Shown: piece after piece, positions 16,505-24,661 of the stretch
Position numbering within the stretch: position 1 is the stretch's first letter
How the letters are laid out: every line of letters begins with the position of its first letter
Assembly (NCBI GenBank): GCA_040386155.1
Contig: JAZKFZ010000002.1
Location: 62,001-126,000, forward strand
DNA from: M0103 sp040386155
GTDB lineage: Bacteria > Bacteroidota > Bacteroidia > Flavobacteriales_D > Crocinitomicaceae
Length of the DNA stretch: 64,000 nucleotides
Direction: 5' to 3'
Made by a program: the position numbers and the translations under genes
Notes under the pieces: generated by a model
The model's database searches: none
The model's input: the letters and a program-made list of their open reading frames with translations, nothing else
Told to the model about the DNA's origin: nothing

Positions 16505-17290
16505 ATGAAAAAGAAAATTTTAATTTTAGTTAGTATTAGTTTATTCTTTGTGAAGTCTAATTTTGCTCAATTAGCAAACGGTTCAACAGCACCTAATTTC
16601 ACTTTAACAGATATAAACGGCAATCAGCAAGATTTATATTCATATTTAGATGCTGGAAAAACGGTTTACATTGATTTTTTTGCTTGTCATTGTCCCTTTT
16701 GTTGGAACTACCACAACACGCATTCTTTAGCTGATTTATACAATCAATATGGTCCAGGAACAAGTGCAAACGATGTCTTTGTGATGGCTATAGAGCTGGA
16801 TGCTAACAACGGCGCTAATGAATTTAATGGTATTAGTGGATATACACAGGGAAATTGGGTTCAAGGAACCAATTATCCACAAATAAATCCTGAAGGAGCA
16901 GCTTTAACTCAAATTGTTAGTGCGTATTCGGTGGATTTCTACCCAATGATATATGCAATTTGTCCTGATAAAACAATCACATTGATTGGGACTCAATCTA
17001 CAAGTAATTTATACAATCACACAGCAAGTTGTATTACTGCATCGATAGATGAGTCGACCATCAATTTTGAAAACACTAAGGTATTTGTGACGAATGACAA
17101 ATTATTGAAAATACAAAGTGACCAAGATTTATCTTCTTACAAAATTGAAATTGTGAACATGCTCGGCGAAAAAGTGCTGGAAAGTAATTTTAGTGAGGCA
17201 CTAGACATTAGTAACTTACAATCAAGTGTTTACTTTGTTGCTATCGCTGGAAAAGCAGGTCAACTGGTACGGAAAATTCTGACGTATTAA
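16505..17290 (+). CDS. T9SS-secreted thioredoxin-like (TlpA/AhpC-type) protein
   Basis: 261 residues. The signal peptide ends near residue 22 (SNFAQ). A thioredoxin-like domain (about 25-175) begins GSTAPNFTLTDINGN and has the active site Cys63-Pro-Phe-Cys66 in FFACHCPFCW, with an extra Cys61. The cis-Pro region is in DFYPMIYAIC. The final 75 residues are a T9SS sorting domain (SSYKIEIVNMLGEK ... SVYFVAI ... VRKILTY). It is therefore an exported thiol-disulfide oxidoreductase-like protein, held at or released from the cell surface. It lies 72 bp downstream of the anti-sigma-like gene and may be part of that sigma regulon. Confidence 0.8.
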   Translation: MKKKILILVSISLFFVKSNFAQLANGSTAPNFTLTDINGNQQDLYSYLDAGKTVYIDFFACHCPFCWNYHNTHSLADLYNQYGPGTSANDVFVMAIELDANNGANEFNGISGYTQGNWVQGTNYPQINPEGAALTQIVSAYSVDFYPMIYAICPDKTITLIGTQSTSNLYNHTASCITASIDESTINFENTKVFVTNDKLLKIQSDQDLSSYKIEIVNMLGEKVLESNFSEALDISNLQSSVYFVAIAGKAGQLVRKILTY

Positions 17291-17355
17291 ATTGTTATTT
17301 GACCTATTTGTTGTAGAATAGCTGCTACATAATCGAATTTATTCCGATTAGGGTG

Positions 17356-17673
17356 TTAAAACCAATCTAAAAGTGCTATTTGAAATCCGATTATCATTAG
17401 TGCAATAGAAATTATCATCGACCAATTTAATAAGAGTAATACTTTTTGATGACTTTCTTTTTCTTCAATGTCATTGGTATACTGAATGAGTCTACGAAAT
17501 TGGAAGTAAAAACTCAATGGCATAAATGGTGACTTAGAAATCCTGTAATCACTTTTTTTCAGGCGATTAGAAATTCGGTAATAGGAATATATAAAGAACC
17601 CATTATTGATAACTAAACCAGTAATAAATATTGTGATTCCAATTACTTGAGTAGTTGTTAGTTCTTTATACAT
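17356..17673 (-). CDS. Small membrane protein of unknown function
   Basis: 105 residues with two strong hydrophobic helices: about 10-32 (IGITIFITGLVINNGFFIYS) and 82-103 (WSMIISIALMIIGFQIALL). A basic, Tyr-rich loop of about 45 residues (YRISNRLKKSDYRISKSPFM) lies between them. No family is recognised. It is a single gene downstream of tRNA-Asp and convergent with the thioredoxin-like gene. The composition looks like a real protein, but the function is open. Confidence 0.6.
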   Translation of the reverse strand: MYKELTTTQVIGITIFITGLVINNGFFIYSYYRISNRLKKSDYRISKSPFMPLSFYFQFRRLIQYTNDIEEKESHQKVLLLLNWSMIISIALMIIGFQIALLDWF

Positions 17674-17715
17674 TTTGGAGACATTAAAACAAAAGAGAAA
17701 CTCTCATAAAAGACA

Positions 17716-17750
17716 AAATCCTCAAAGAACTTAACATTCTCTGAGGATTT
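17716..17750 (-). terminator. Terminator downstream of tRNA-Asp
   Basis: aaatcctcaaagaa (17716-17729) pairs with ttctctgaggattt (17737-17750): 13 of 14 positions match, with a 7-nt loop and a short T-run on the minus strand. It lies 25 bp beyond the tRNA 3' end. Confidence 0.8.
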
Positions 17751-17775
17751 CTAGTCCCACAGCCATATGGGCTTG

Positions 17776-17849
17776 CGGTCTGGACGGGACTCGAACCCGC
17801 GACCCCCTGCGTGACAGGCAGGTATTCTAACCAACTGAACTACCAAACC
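17776..17849 (-). tRNA. tRNA-Asp (anticodon GTC)
   Basis: A 74-nt cloverleaf. The acceptor arms GGTTTGG and CCAGACC pair with one G-U. The D-arm is GTTC/GAAT with loop AGTTGGTTA. The anticodon stem CCTGC/GCAGG encloses CTGTCAC (anticodon GTC). The T-arm is GCGGG/CCCGT with loop TTCGAGT. The discriminator is G, and CCA is not encoded. It is a lone tRNA gene. Confidence 0.97.
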
Positions 17850-18128
17850 GTTTTCTTTGCCATCTCTGACTTTCGCTACAGCGAAATTAAAGAAACGTGT
17901 GCGCCTTTCTTCAAAAGCGTGGGCAAAGATACTACATTTTAAATTATCTCCAAATGTTTTGAAGAAAAAAGAATGAAATCGGACATTTTTTATTGCAAGA
18001 AGTTCAAAATCAAGGCGTCTATTTTTAGCAATCGAAAAAATTAACAAGTCGCCTAATATTTTTAACAAATCTTAAATAATCACACTATTTTTTCTAGTTA
18101 CATTTAGTGCGCTTTGCTAATTTGTTTT

Positions 18129-19925
18129 ATGAAATCAATTTTTACCTTACTTGTACTACTCACCATGACTTCCCAACTCAACGCTCAAGCGAATCTTTCC
18201 TACAAAGTCGGGATGTCGAAATTGGATATCACCAACCTAAAACATGGAGGTGGAACGATGGGCTATAGCATTGCATCTAGTTTTGCTACTGGTATTGAGA
18301 CGCGATTGTACGTGCGCACGTATGTGCTTGAAGATGCGCAAGCAAATAAAGTAGCTATTGTAAACCTTGAATTGTGCTTTGTACCTTCGGAATTGAAAAA
18401 AAGAGCCCTTGAAATCTTAAATGATAGTACTTTTACAGAAGAGAATGTGTTAGTAATGGCGCAGCATACGCATAGCGGTCCGGGTGGATTTTGTCACCAT
18501 GCGGCCTATAATTTCTCGATTACAGGATACGTAGATGAGTTGTTTGAGTTTTTTGCCGAGAAAATAGCCAGCTCTATTGCTGAAGCAAATAAGGTGTTGG
18601 TGCCTTGCGATTTGAAATTGAACAATGGCACATTTCCATTGGAGTGGGAGGTAGGATTTAATCGTTCTATTGAGTCGTACAACCAAAATCCTGAGGTAGA
18701 ACAACAAACATTTGAGAATCGACATAAGGCCATTAATCGCGATATGAATTTGTTGCAGTTTGTTGGGGAAGGTTCACTTCCCTTGGGTTCTATCAATTGG
18801 TTTGGGGTGCATGCAACAAGTATCTCCAATGATATTCACGATGTTAACGCAGATAATAAAGGGTATGCAGCCTTGTATTTAGAGCGCTCTTTTCAAAAGA
18901 TGAATCCAAATTACATAGGCGCTTTTGCACAAGGTACGGCTGGGGATGTGACTCCGAAATATATTTATAATAAAAAACACAAATGGCAACGCGGTGCATA
19001 CGAAGGAAAGTTTCCCGATGATCTGGAAAGTGCGAGATACAATGGCGATTTGCAGTTCAAAAAAGCAAAGGAAATCATCGAAGACAGTAATCAGCATTTA
19101 GTGAATGGCAATGGAATTCATTGTACCCTCCGTTATTTTGATTTTTCATCCATCTTAGTGGACAAAACGTATTTTGAGAGCGAAGATCAAAAATGGACCA
19201 GTCCTTCCTGTATTGGAATGGCTATGTTGGCTGGATCGCTCATTGATGGTCCGGGGGCGCCTGATTTTGTTGTGAAAATGGGAAATAATTGGGCTGATAA
19301 AATTCGAAAAAGAGAATTGAAATCTGCAGCAGATAGTTCAAGTGTTGAAGCTCAGAAAATTAGACATAAATACGAAGCTCAAGGACCTAAAAAAATCATT
19401 TTAGAAACTGGTGAGAAGAAGATGTTAGGTCATACTGATTTGAATAAAATTCCCATTCCTTCCTTTGCCGATCCAATGGTCGCTGCCATTAAAAGACAAT
19501 ACAACGCAGGTGGATTAACAGAGAACACATGGACGCCTCAAATTTTACCTTTGCAAATTATAGAGATCGGTGATTTGGTGCTTGCCGCTTTGCCTTTTGA
19601 AATTACCACAACAGCTGGCAATCGCTTGAGAATGGGGATTGAAAAATTGTATGCTGAGGCTGGTGAAAGCATGAAGCAAGTAATTCTTTGTCCGTATGCG
19701 AACTCATATTCGGGTTACATCACCACGTATGAAGAGTATCAGGTGCAGCGTTACGAGGGCGGACATACTGTTTTCGGACAATATTCTTTAGCAGCGCTTC
19801 AAACGGTGTACAAGAAGTTGTTCCAACAAAAAAACAAAGAGATGACTCCTGAAGAGCAAATTTATCCTCCCGCATTTAGCAAAGAAGAATTATCGAAAAG
19901 AAGTTTTGTGCCGATTAAGCATTGA
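18129..19925 (+). CDS. Neutral/alkaline ceramidase family protein
   Basis: 598 residues from the ATG at 18129, which begins the signal peptide (MKSIFTLLVLL ... LNAQ). The neutral ceramidase N-terminal domain is recognisable along its length: TRLYVRTYVLED, the metal-site AQHTHSGPGGF (His113, His115), FGVHATS (His228), and late ILCPYANSYSGYITTYEEY. The family cleaves the amide bond of ceramide to sphingosine and fatty acid outside the cytoplasm. The nucleophile motif, usually GDVSPN, reads GDVTPK here, with Thr275 in place of Ser. The C-terminal Ig-like domain of longer family members seems to be reduced or absent. Many Bacteroidota make sphingolipids, so a role in their turnover or in using foreign ceramides is plausible. 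Confidence 0.85.
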   Translation: MKSIFTLLVLLTMTSQLNAQANLSYKVGMSKLDITNLKHGGGTMGYSIASSFATGIETRLYVRTYVLEDAQANKVAIVNLELCFVPSELKKRALEILNDSTFTEENVLVMAQHTHSGPGGFCHHAAYNFSITGYVDELFEFFAEKIASSIAEANKVLVPCDLKLNNGTFPLEWEVGFNRSIESYNQNPEVEQQTFENRHKAINRDMNLLQFVGEGSLPLGSINWFGVHATSISNDIHDVNADNKGYAALYLERSFQKMNPNYIGAFAQGTAGDVTPKYIYNKKHKWQRGAYEGKFPDDLESARYNGDLQFKKAKEIIEDSNQHLVNGNGIHCTLRYFDFSSILVDKTYFESEDQKWTSPSCIGMAMLAGSLIDGPGAPDFVVKMGNNWADKIRKRELKSAADSSSVEAQKIRHKYEAQGPKKIILETGEKKMLGHTDLNKIPIPSFADPMVAAIKRQYNAGGLTENTWTPQILPLQIIEIGDLVLAALPFEITTTAGNRLRMGIEKLYAEAGESMKQVILCPYANSYSGYITTYEEYQVQRYEGGHTVFGQYSLAALQTVYKKLFQQKNKEMTPEEQIYPPAFSKEELSKRSFVPIKH

Positions 19926-20101
19926 TATTTGCTTGCTTTGTTCAATGATTTTTGAGTCAATAGAAGGAAAGTTTTAGAAGTTTAGTGTTTTAAATATTTC
20001 CTATCAGATATTGATTTTTTACTTGCTCTGTTCAATGATTTTTGCGTCAATAGAAGGAAAGTTTTAAAAGATTAGTGTTTTAAATATTTCCTACGAGATG
20101 A
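19922..20101. repeat. 90-bp tandem duplication
   Basis: Two copies, about 19922-20011 and 20012-20101, align at a 90-bp offset with few changes. They share ttcaatgatttttg, gtcaatagaaggaaagtttt and gtgttttaaatatttcct. The copies start right after the ceramidase stop and end 54 bp before the kinase gene. No ORF or hairpin explains them. Confidence 0.85.
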
Positions 20102-20155
20102 TGAAACAAAGTGTAGACTTTCGACAGGATATTCTTCGACAGCAAATGAAATCAC

Positions 20156-21238
20156 TTATTTAATCTGAACACCTCTCGACGAGAACAATTCGCCACCGCC
20201 TTTTGCCTTGTCTAAACTAAAGGAAAAGGTACTTCCTTGTCCAACCGTGCTGCGAACTGAAATTGTTTGCTGGTGAGCTTCTATGATGTTTCGAACAATC
20301 GCTAAGCCAAGACCGGAACCGCCTTCATTTCTATTTCTACTTTTTTCTACCCGGTAAAATCGTTCAAACAATCGTGGAATTTCTTTTTCTTCGATCCCTG
20401 GACCGTTGTCTTCTACTTCAATCGTCACAATATCATCGAAAGAGAAAAAACGAACTTTGGTGAACCCATTGCTCGATCCGTAATTGATAGAATTTTTGAT
20501 TAAGTTGGTGAAAACTTGTCCAATTTTTACACGGTCGGCATTTACGAAAATGGGGTTGTAATCTTTCTCTAATTTCAGGGTAATGTTCTTTTCATTGCTG
20601 AGCAATTCCAATTCTTGAAACACTTCTTTTGTTAATTCAACAAGGTCCATTGGTCGTACTGCTAGTTTAAGACCTTCCACTTCAAGCTTCGTAATTTGGT
20701 CTAAATCTTCAAGGATATTAGTGATGCGGTCTGTTGCTTTTTCAGCACGTTCTAAAAATAGGCGATTCACATTTTCATCTTCCAAACCACCCTCCAACAA
20801 GGTCAAAATATAACCCTGAATACTAAAAACGGGCGTTTTAAGTTCGTGTGCTAAATTGCCTAGAAACTCACGTCGAAATTCCTCTTGTTCCTTCAATTTG
20901 AGAATCTCTTTGTTGCGTTCTTCGGCCCATTTTTCCGTTTCTTCTTCTGCTAATTGAATAACATCTTGGGTGAGATTAATTCGAATGGTTTTGTCGAGGT
21001 CCACATTTCCTTTCCGAATCGATCGGTACAAAACGGTGAGTCGATTACGAATAAATCGTTGAATGAAAATGTAAATAACGATGAAAGAAATGAATCCCAT
21101 CACTGCAGAAAGCAGTGGAGGGAACCAATAAGGGAGTGCAAAGAGAAAAAAGTGAACGCAAAGTGTAAGAAACAGCACCACCGCTGCAATAATTGCGCTT
21201 GCGCTAAGAATAATATAGATGGGTTTTATTTGTCTCAA
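20156..21238 (-). CDS. Sensor histidine kinase, PhoR type
   Basis: 360 residues. Two membrane helices (about 8-32 and 42-62) are joined by a loop of about ten residues, so there is no periplasmic sensor domain. A linker/coiled coil (90-122) leads to HisKA with phospho-acceptor His131 (GNLAHELKTP). The ATPase domain shows the N-box (NLIKNSINYGS), G1 (VEDNGPGI), F-box (LFERFYRVEK) and G2 (GGSGLGLAIV). It overlaps the upstream response-regulator gene by 4 bp (ATGA), so the two are one translation-coupled operon. Lack of a sensor loop fits PhoR-like kinases, which sense through membrane partners. Phosphate as the signal is inferred from family resemblance only. Confidence 0.9.
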   Translation of the reverse strand: MRQIKPIYIILSASAIIAAVVLFLTLCVHFFLFALPYWFPPLLSAVMGFISFIVIYIFIQRFIRNRLTVLYRSIRKGNVDLDKTIRINLTQDVIQLAEEETEKWAEERNKEILKLKEQEEFRREFLGNLAHELKTPVFSIQGYILTLLEGGLEDENVNRLFLERAEKATDRITNILEDLDQITKLEVEGLKLAVRPMDLVELTKEVFQELELLSNEKNITLKLEKDYNPIFVNADRVKIGQVFTNLIKNSINYGSSNGFTKVRFFSFDDIVTIEVEDNGPGIEEKEIPRLFERFYRVEKSRNRNEGGSGLGLAIVRNIIEAHQQTISVRSTVGQGSTFSFSLDKAKGGGELFSSRGVQIK

Positions 21239-21933
21239 ACTTCTTGAAAAGTATATCCAACGCCTTTTATAGTGCGAATATAATTATCTCCTAGCTTTTC
21301 ACGCAATTTTCTGATGTGAACATCAATAGTTCGTTCGCCAACAATCGTCTCATTTCCCCACACGCTATTTAAGATTTGCTCTCTATTGAACACTTTTCCT
21401 GGTCTACTTGCTAGTAATTCCAACAGCTCAAATTCTTTTTTTGGCAAAATTATTTTTTGATCTTTTAATTCAATAATGAATTTATCACGATCAATTTTAA
21501 GGTTATTACTTACAATCAAAGCTTTTTCGTCGCCATCCGCACTTGCAATATTGATGCGTCGTAAGAGAGATTCTACTTTACTAATGAGTAATCTTGGTCG
21601 AATTGGTTTTGTGATGTAGTCATCTGCCCCAGCTTCAAAGCCCGCAATTTGAGAATAATCTTCTGCACGGGATGTTAAAAAGGAAATTATAGGTTGTTTT
21701 AGTGCTAAATCATTTCGGATAATTTGACATACTTCGATACCATCCATTTTTGGCATCATCACATCTAATAGCACCAATGAGGGATTTACTTGTTGTACAA
21801 GTGCGATAGCTTCTTCGCCATTATTTGCTGTAAATACTTTATAGCCTTCTTTTTTTAGGTTGTAGGAAAGAAATTCTAGGATGTCTGCTTCATCGTCGAC
21901 CAATAAAATTGCGTGAGATTTGTAATTTTCCAT
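21235..21933 (-). CDS. OmpR/PhoB-type response regulator (partner of the kinase)
   Basis: 232 residues. The receiver domain (about 8-125) has acidic residues in LVDDEAD, the phosphorylated Asp in LLDVMMPKMDG, and Lys in DDYITKPIRP. The winged-helix DNA-binding domain (about 140-230) shows LPKKEFELLELLASRPGKV, the recognition-helix region ERTIDVHIRKLREKLG and the wing GVGYTF. It overlaps the kinase gene by 4 bp. A strong terminator lies between it and the upstream T9SS gene, so its transcription needs read-through or a very short promoter. The regulator at 27702-28370 is a close paralogue, with near-identical EDYSQI and DVHxRKxREK segments. Confidence 0.92.
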   Translation of the reverse strand: MENYKSHAILLVDDEADILEFLSYNLKKEGYKVFTANNGEEAIALVQQVNPSLVLLDVMMPKMDGIEVCQIIRNDLALKQPIISFLTSRAEDYSQIAGFEAGADDYITKPIRPRLLISKVESLLRRINIASADGDEKALIVSNNLKIDRDKFIIELKDQKIILPKKEFELLELLASRPGKVFNREQILNSVWGNETIVGERTIDVHIRKLREKLGDNYIRTIKGVGYTFQEV

Positions 21934-21951
21934 GTTGAAGGTAAAAAAAAA

Positions 21952-21974
21952 GGGCTATCCATTCCGGATAGCCC
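21952..21974 (-). terminator. Strong terminator after the T9SS beta-helix gene
   Basis: gggctatcc (21952-21960) and ggatagccc (21966-21974) form a perfect 9-bp stem with a 5-nt loop, followed on the minus strand by nine T residues. It sits 14 bp after the stop at 21988 and only 19 bp before the ATG of the response regulator. Confidence 0.93.
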
Positions 21975-21987
21975 CAATCTTGTATTA

Positions 21988-24513
21988 TTATTTTTGAACG
22001 ATTAGTTTACGTGTTACTCTTCCTGTTTCAGTAATCAACATTACAGTATAGATTCCATTTGCAAACGTATTCGTTGCAAGTTCAATTGAATTGCTTCCAT
22101 TTGTCAATTCAATTTCTTGAGAAGTGATTATTTGACCAAGTTGGTTAACAATCATGATACTTGCATTTTGAACATTTTCGTTTTCAATTGCGATGGTTGC
22201 ATTTGAATTTGTTGGGTTAGGATAAAGTGTTACTTCAACCAATCCAGCTAATTCTTCAATTCCCACCGAAATTTGAATGTTTAATGTTATTTCGTCTGTA
22301 CAGTTTCCATTGATAGCAGTTAATGTTACAGTGTATGCACCATTTGCAGCATATGCATGTGAAGGAGCAGTAGCAGAAGAATTAGAGAAATCACCGAAAT
22401 CCCAAGAATAAGTAGTAGCGTCTGTAGATGTGTTTGTGAATGTTACAACATTTCCTACTGTTGAGAATGAACCTGCAGCAGTTGGTGATTGTGTAAATGT
22501 AATTGTTACAGGATCAGAAGTACCAACTCCGTCACATGCATCTGCATTTGTTGTAGTTACCGTATAAACATCAGCAGTATTTACCACAATAGATTGAGTT
22601 GTTGCGCCATTAGACCATGTATATGAATCAGCAGTTGAAGCAGTTAATGTAATGTCTTCACCTGTACAACCACTTAAAGAAGATGCGTTAATTGTAGGGA
22701 TTGGAGCATTACTTACGTTTACTGAAGTTGACGCAGAAGTTGCTGAACAACCATTTCCATCTGTGTAAGTTACCGTGTAGTTTCCAGTTGTTGAAACAGT
22801 AATCATTTGAGTAGTTGCCGTAGTAGACCAAACATTTCCTGAAGCAGTACTCGCTGTTAAGTTAACAGAGCCACCAGTACAGAAAGAAGTAGCACCACTT
22901 GCATTAATTGTTGGAGTAGCAGGAGTTGCATTTACAGTAACAACAATTGCTGTTCTTGGACTTTCATCACTATTTGCATTGTATTGACTTACCCAGAAGT
23001 TAAACGTTCCCGCTGAAGTTGTAGAAGGAATTGGAGCAGTCATTGATCCAACACCACCAGTTGCAGTTGTGTACCAATATAGTGAGTTTCCTACTCCTGC
23101 AGTAGCTGCTAAAGCTGAAGCAGTTGTTCCTTGGCAGTAGGAGATAGATGCAGTTGCTGTTGGAGCAGATAGATTATAAAATTTAGGGTGAACAAAGTTA
23201 GCTCCTGTTCCAACAGTTGAACCTGTAGCCAAACGAGCATCTGGTGTTGTTCCAAGTGGTGCAAAAAGATTTACCCAGTTGATTTGTGGATTAGTTGTAA
23301 TTGTATCATTACCATCGGCACCAAAGAAAGTAGCATAAAACGCTGGCGTTGCAGTAACACATTTAGCGGCAGTAGCAAAATTTGAAAGATTGTTTGAAAT
23401 AAACACCAATGAATCGCCATTGACATTTGCTTCAGACGAAGCACCTTCAACAGAAAGACCTTTTTCCCATCCTGTAACTAAAGAATTCAATACGGATGTA
23501 GATGTATTCCTTCTTAAACGGAAAGCCTTTTCAAATTTTTCTCCAACTGGTAGAACAATTGAACCGTCACCTTTTGGACCAACAATAGTAATATTAGAAA
23601 AAATAGGCATTGTTTTCGGTTGAGCTGTAGAACCTGCAGCGTCATTATCTGATTCAAATGCATTTGAATCACCAGGAGCATCAGATAAATCTTTATCGCG
23701 AATAATTAAACCAAATTGAATACGTCCTCTATATCCAAAATCAGTATCGAAGTCATCATCCAATCCGCGGTAAGCAATAAGGTGTTTACAATTAACTGTT
23801 CCACCAAACCATTCGAATGAATCATCACCAGAATGAGAAACTTGTACATAATCAATCGTTGTTCCTGATCCAACTGAACCAAATGTAATTCCGTTGATTT
23901 CTTTGTTTGGTTCTAATGGAATCCCCGCAAATTCAACACGTACATATTTCAATGATCCTGAATTGTCTGTATCAAAATTTCCACCATGCTGAGTGTCAGT
24001 TGTCGCTACTATTCCTTCGATATTAGCTACACCACCTGGTTGGTTGTTTTTAGCTAATCCTAAGATTACTAATCCACCCCAGTCACCTTCTTGACGAGCA
24101 CCTGGTCCAAAATTAGATGTAAAAACAATTGGTTGAGCAGCCGTTCCTATTGCATTGATTTTAGCACCTCTAGTTATAATTAATGTTGCTTGAGTCCCTA
24201 AATCGCCACGAATGATTGTTCCAGGTTGAATTGTAAGTATTGCATTGTTTTTTACATAAACTTTGTTCTGCAATAAAACAACACCACTCCAAGTAGTATT
24301 TGTTGTAATGTCAGTAGATACAGTAGATGTAGTCGCTGGGTAAACTGTGTTTTCTGCGTCAAAGTTTGACCATCCGCTTGTCCAATCAGTTGCAGGTGTA
24401 CCATCAGTAATCGGGAATGCACCTTTATAGGGAACAACGTCCCAAAATGCCTCTTGTGCATTTGCTGCCGAAAAGAGTCCGAGCGCAGCTAAAATAACGT
24501 AAATTTTTTTCAT
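21988..24513 (-). CDS. T9SS-secreted beta-helix/PKD protein paired with a TonB receptor
   Basis: 841 residues. After a signal peptide (to about 20, AANAQ) comes a right-handed beta-helix-like domain of about 430 residues: NNAILTIQPGTIIRGDLG, QPIVFTSNFGPG, GDWGGLVILG, DYVQVSHSGDDSFEWFGG and DDDFDTDFGYRGRIQ. Then follow Ig/PKD-like modules with ATGGV, TYTWSNGATTQSI and a canonical PKD domain (YSWDFGDFSNSSATAPSHAY). The last 80 residues are a T9SS sorting domain (LYPNPTNS ... NGIYTVML ... RKLIVQK). The gene sits directly downstream of the large TonB-dependent receptor with a similar upstream AT-rich regulatory stretch. A surface protein working with that receptor in capturing a substrate is the likeliest role; the ligand is unknown. 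Confidence 0.85.
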   Translation of the reverse strand: MKKIYVILAALGLFSAANAQEAFWDVVPYKGAFPITDGTPATDWTSGWSNFDAENTVYPATTSTVSTDITTNTTWSGVVLLQNKVYVKNNAILTIQPGTIIRGDLGTQATLIITRGAKINAIGTAAQPIVFTSNFGPGARQEGDWGGLVILGLAKNNQPGGVANIEGIVATTDTQHGGNFDTDNSGSLKYVRVEFAGIPLEPNKEINGITFGSVGSGTTIDYVQVSHSGDDSFEWFGGTVNCKHLIAYRGLDDDFDTDFGYRGRIQFGLIIRDKDLSDAPGDSNAFESDNDAAGSTAQPKTMPIFSNITIVGPKGDGSIVLPVGEKFEKAFRLRRNTSTSVLNSLVTGWEKGLSVEGASSEANVNGDSLVFISNNLSNFATAAKCVTATPAFYATFFGADGNDTITTNPQINWVNLFAPLGTTPDARLATGSTVGTGANFVHPKFYNLSAPTATASISYCQGTTASALAATAGVGNSLYWYTTATGGVGSMTAPIPSTTSAGTFNFWVSQYNANSDESPRTAIVVTVNATPATPTINASGATSFCTGGSVNLTASTASGNVWSTTATTQMITVSTTGNYTVTYTDGNGCSATSASTSVNVSNAPIPTINASSLSGCTGEDITLTASTADSYTWSNGATTQSIVVNTADVYTVTTTNADACDGVGTSDPVTITFTQSPTAAGSFSTVGNVVTFTNTSTDATTYSWDFGDFSNSSATAPSHAYAANGAYTVTLTAINGNCTDEITLNIQISVGIEELAGLVEVTLYPNPTNSNATIAIENENVQNASIMIVNQLGQIITSQEIELTNGSNSIELATNTFANGIYTVMLITETGRVTRKLIVQK

Positions 24514-24569
24514 AATTCCTTTTAATTTGTTTTACAGTACAAAGTTGCTAAAGACAAATCTGAAGGGAG

Positions 24570-24610
24570 TTATTAAGGTTTTAACCTTACTTTATTATTA
24601 AGTTAAAACC
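24570..24610 (-). promoter_or_regulatory. Possible response-regulator binding region upstream of the T9SS gene
   Basis: TTATTAAG occurs at 24570-24577 and again at 24595-24602. Between and around them are aaggttttaacctt (an inverted repeat at 24575-24588) and gttaaaacc. The region is 57-97 bp upstream of the ATG at 24513, and the same TTATTAAG word recurs upstream of the TonB receptor. Binding by a PhoB-like regulator is inferred. Confidence 0.4.
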
Positions 24611-24661
24611 TATTGATGATTCCTTAACACTGCATGAATTGCAAATTAAAAGTGGAATCTA

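Noticed and set aside
17751..18068. 105-codon minus-strand open frame
   Set aside because: It runs straight through the tRNA-Asp gene; the C-terminal part is a translated tRNA and the rest has no signal or domain.
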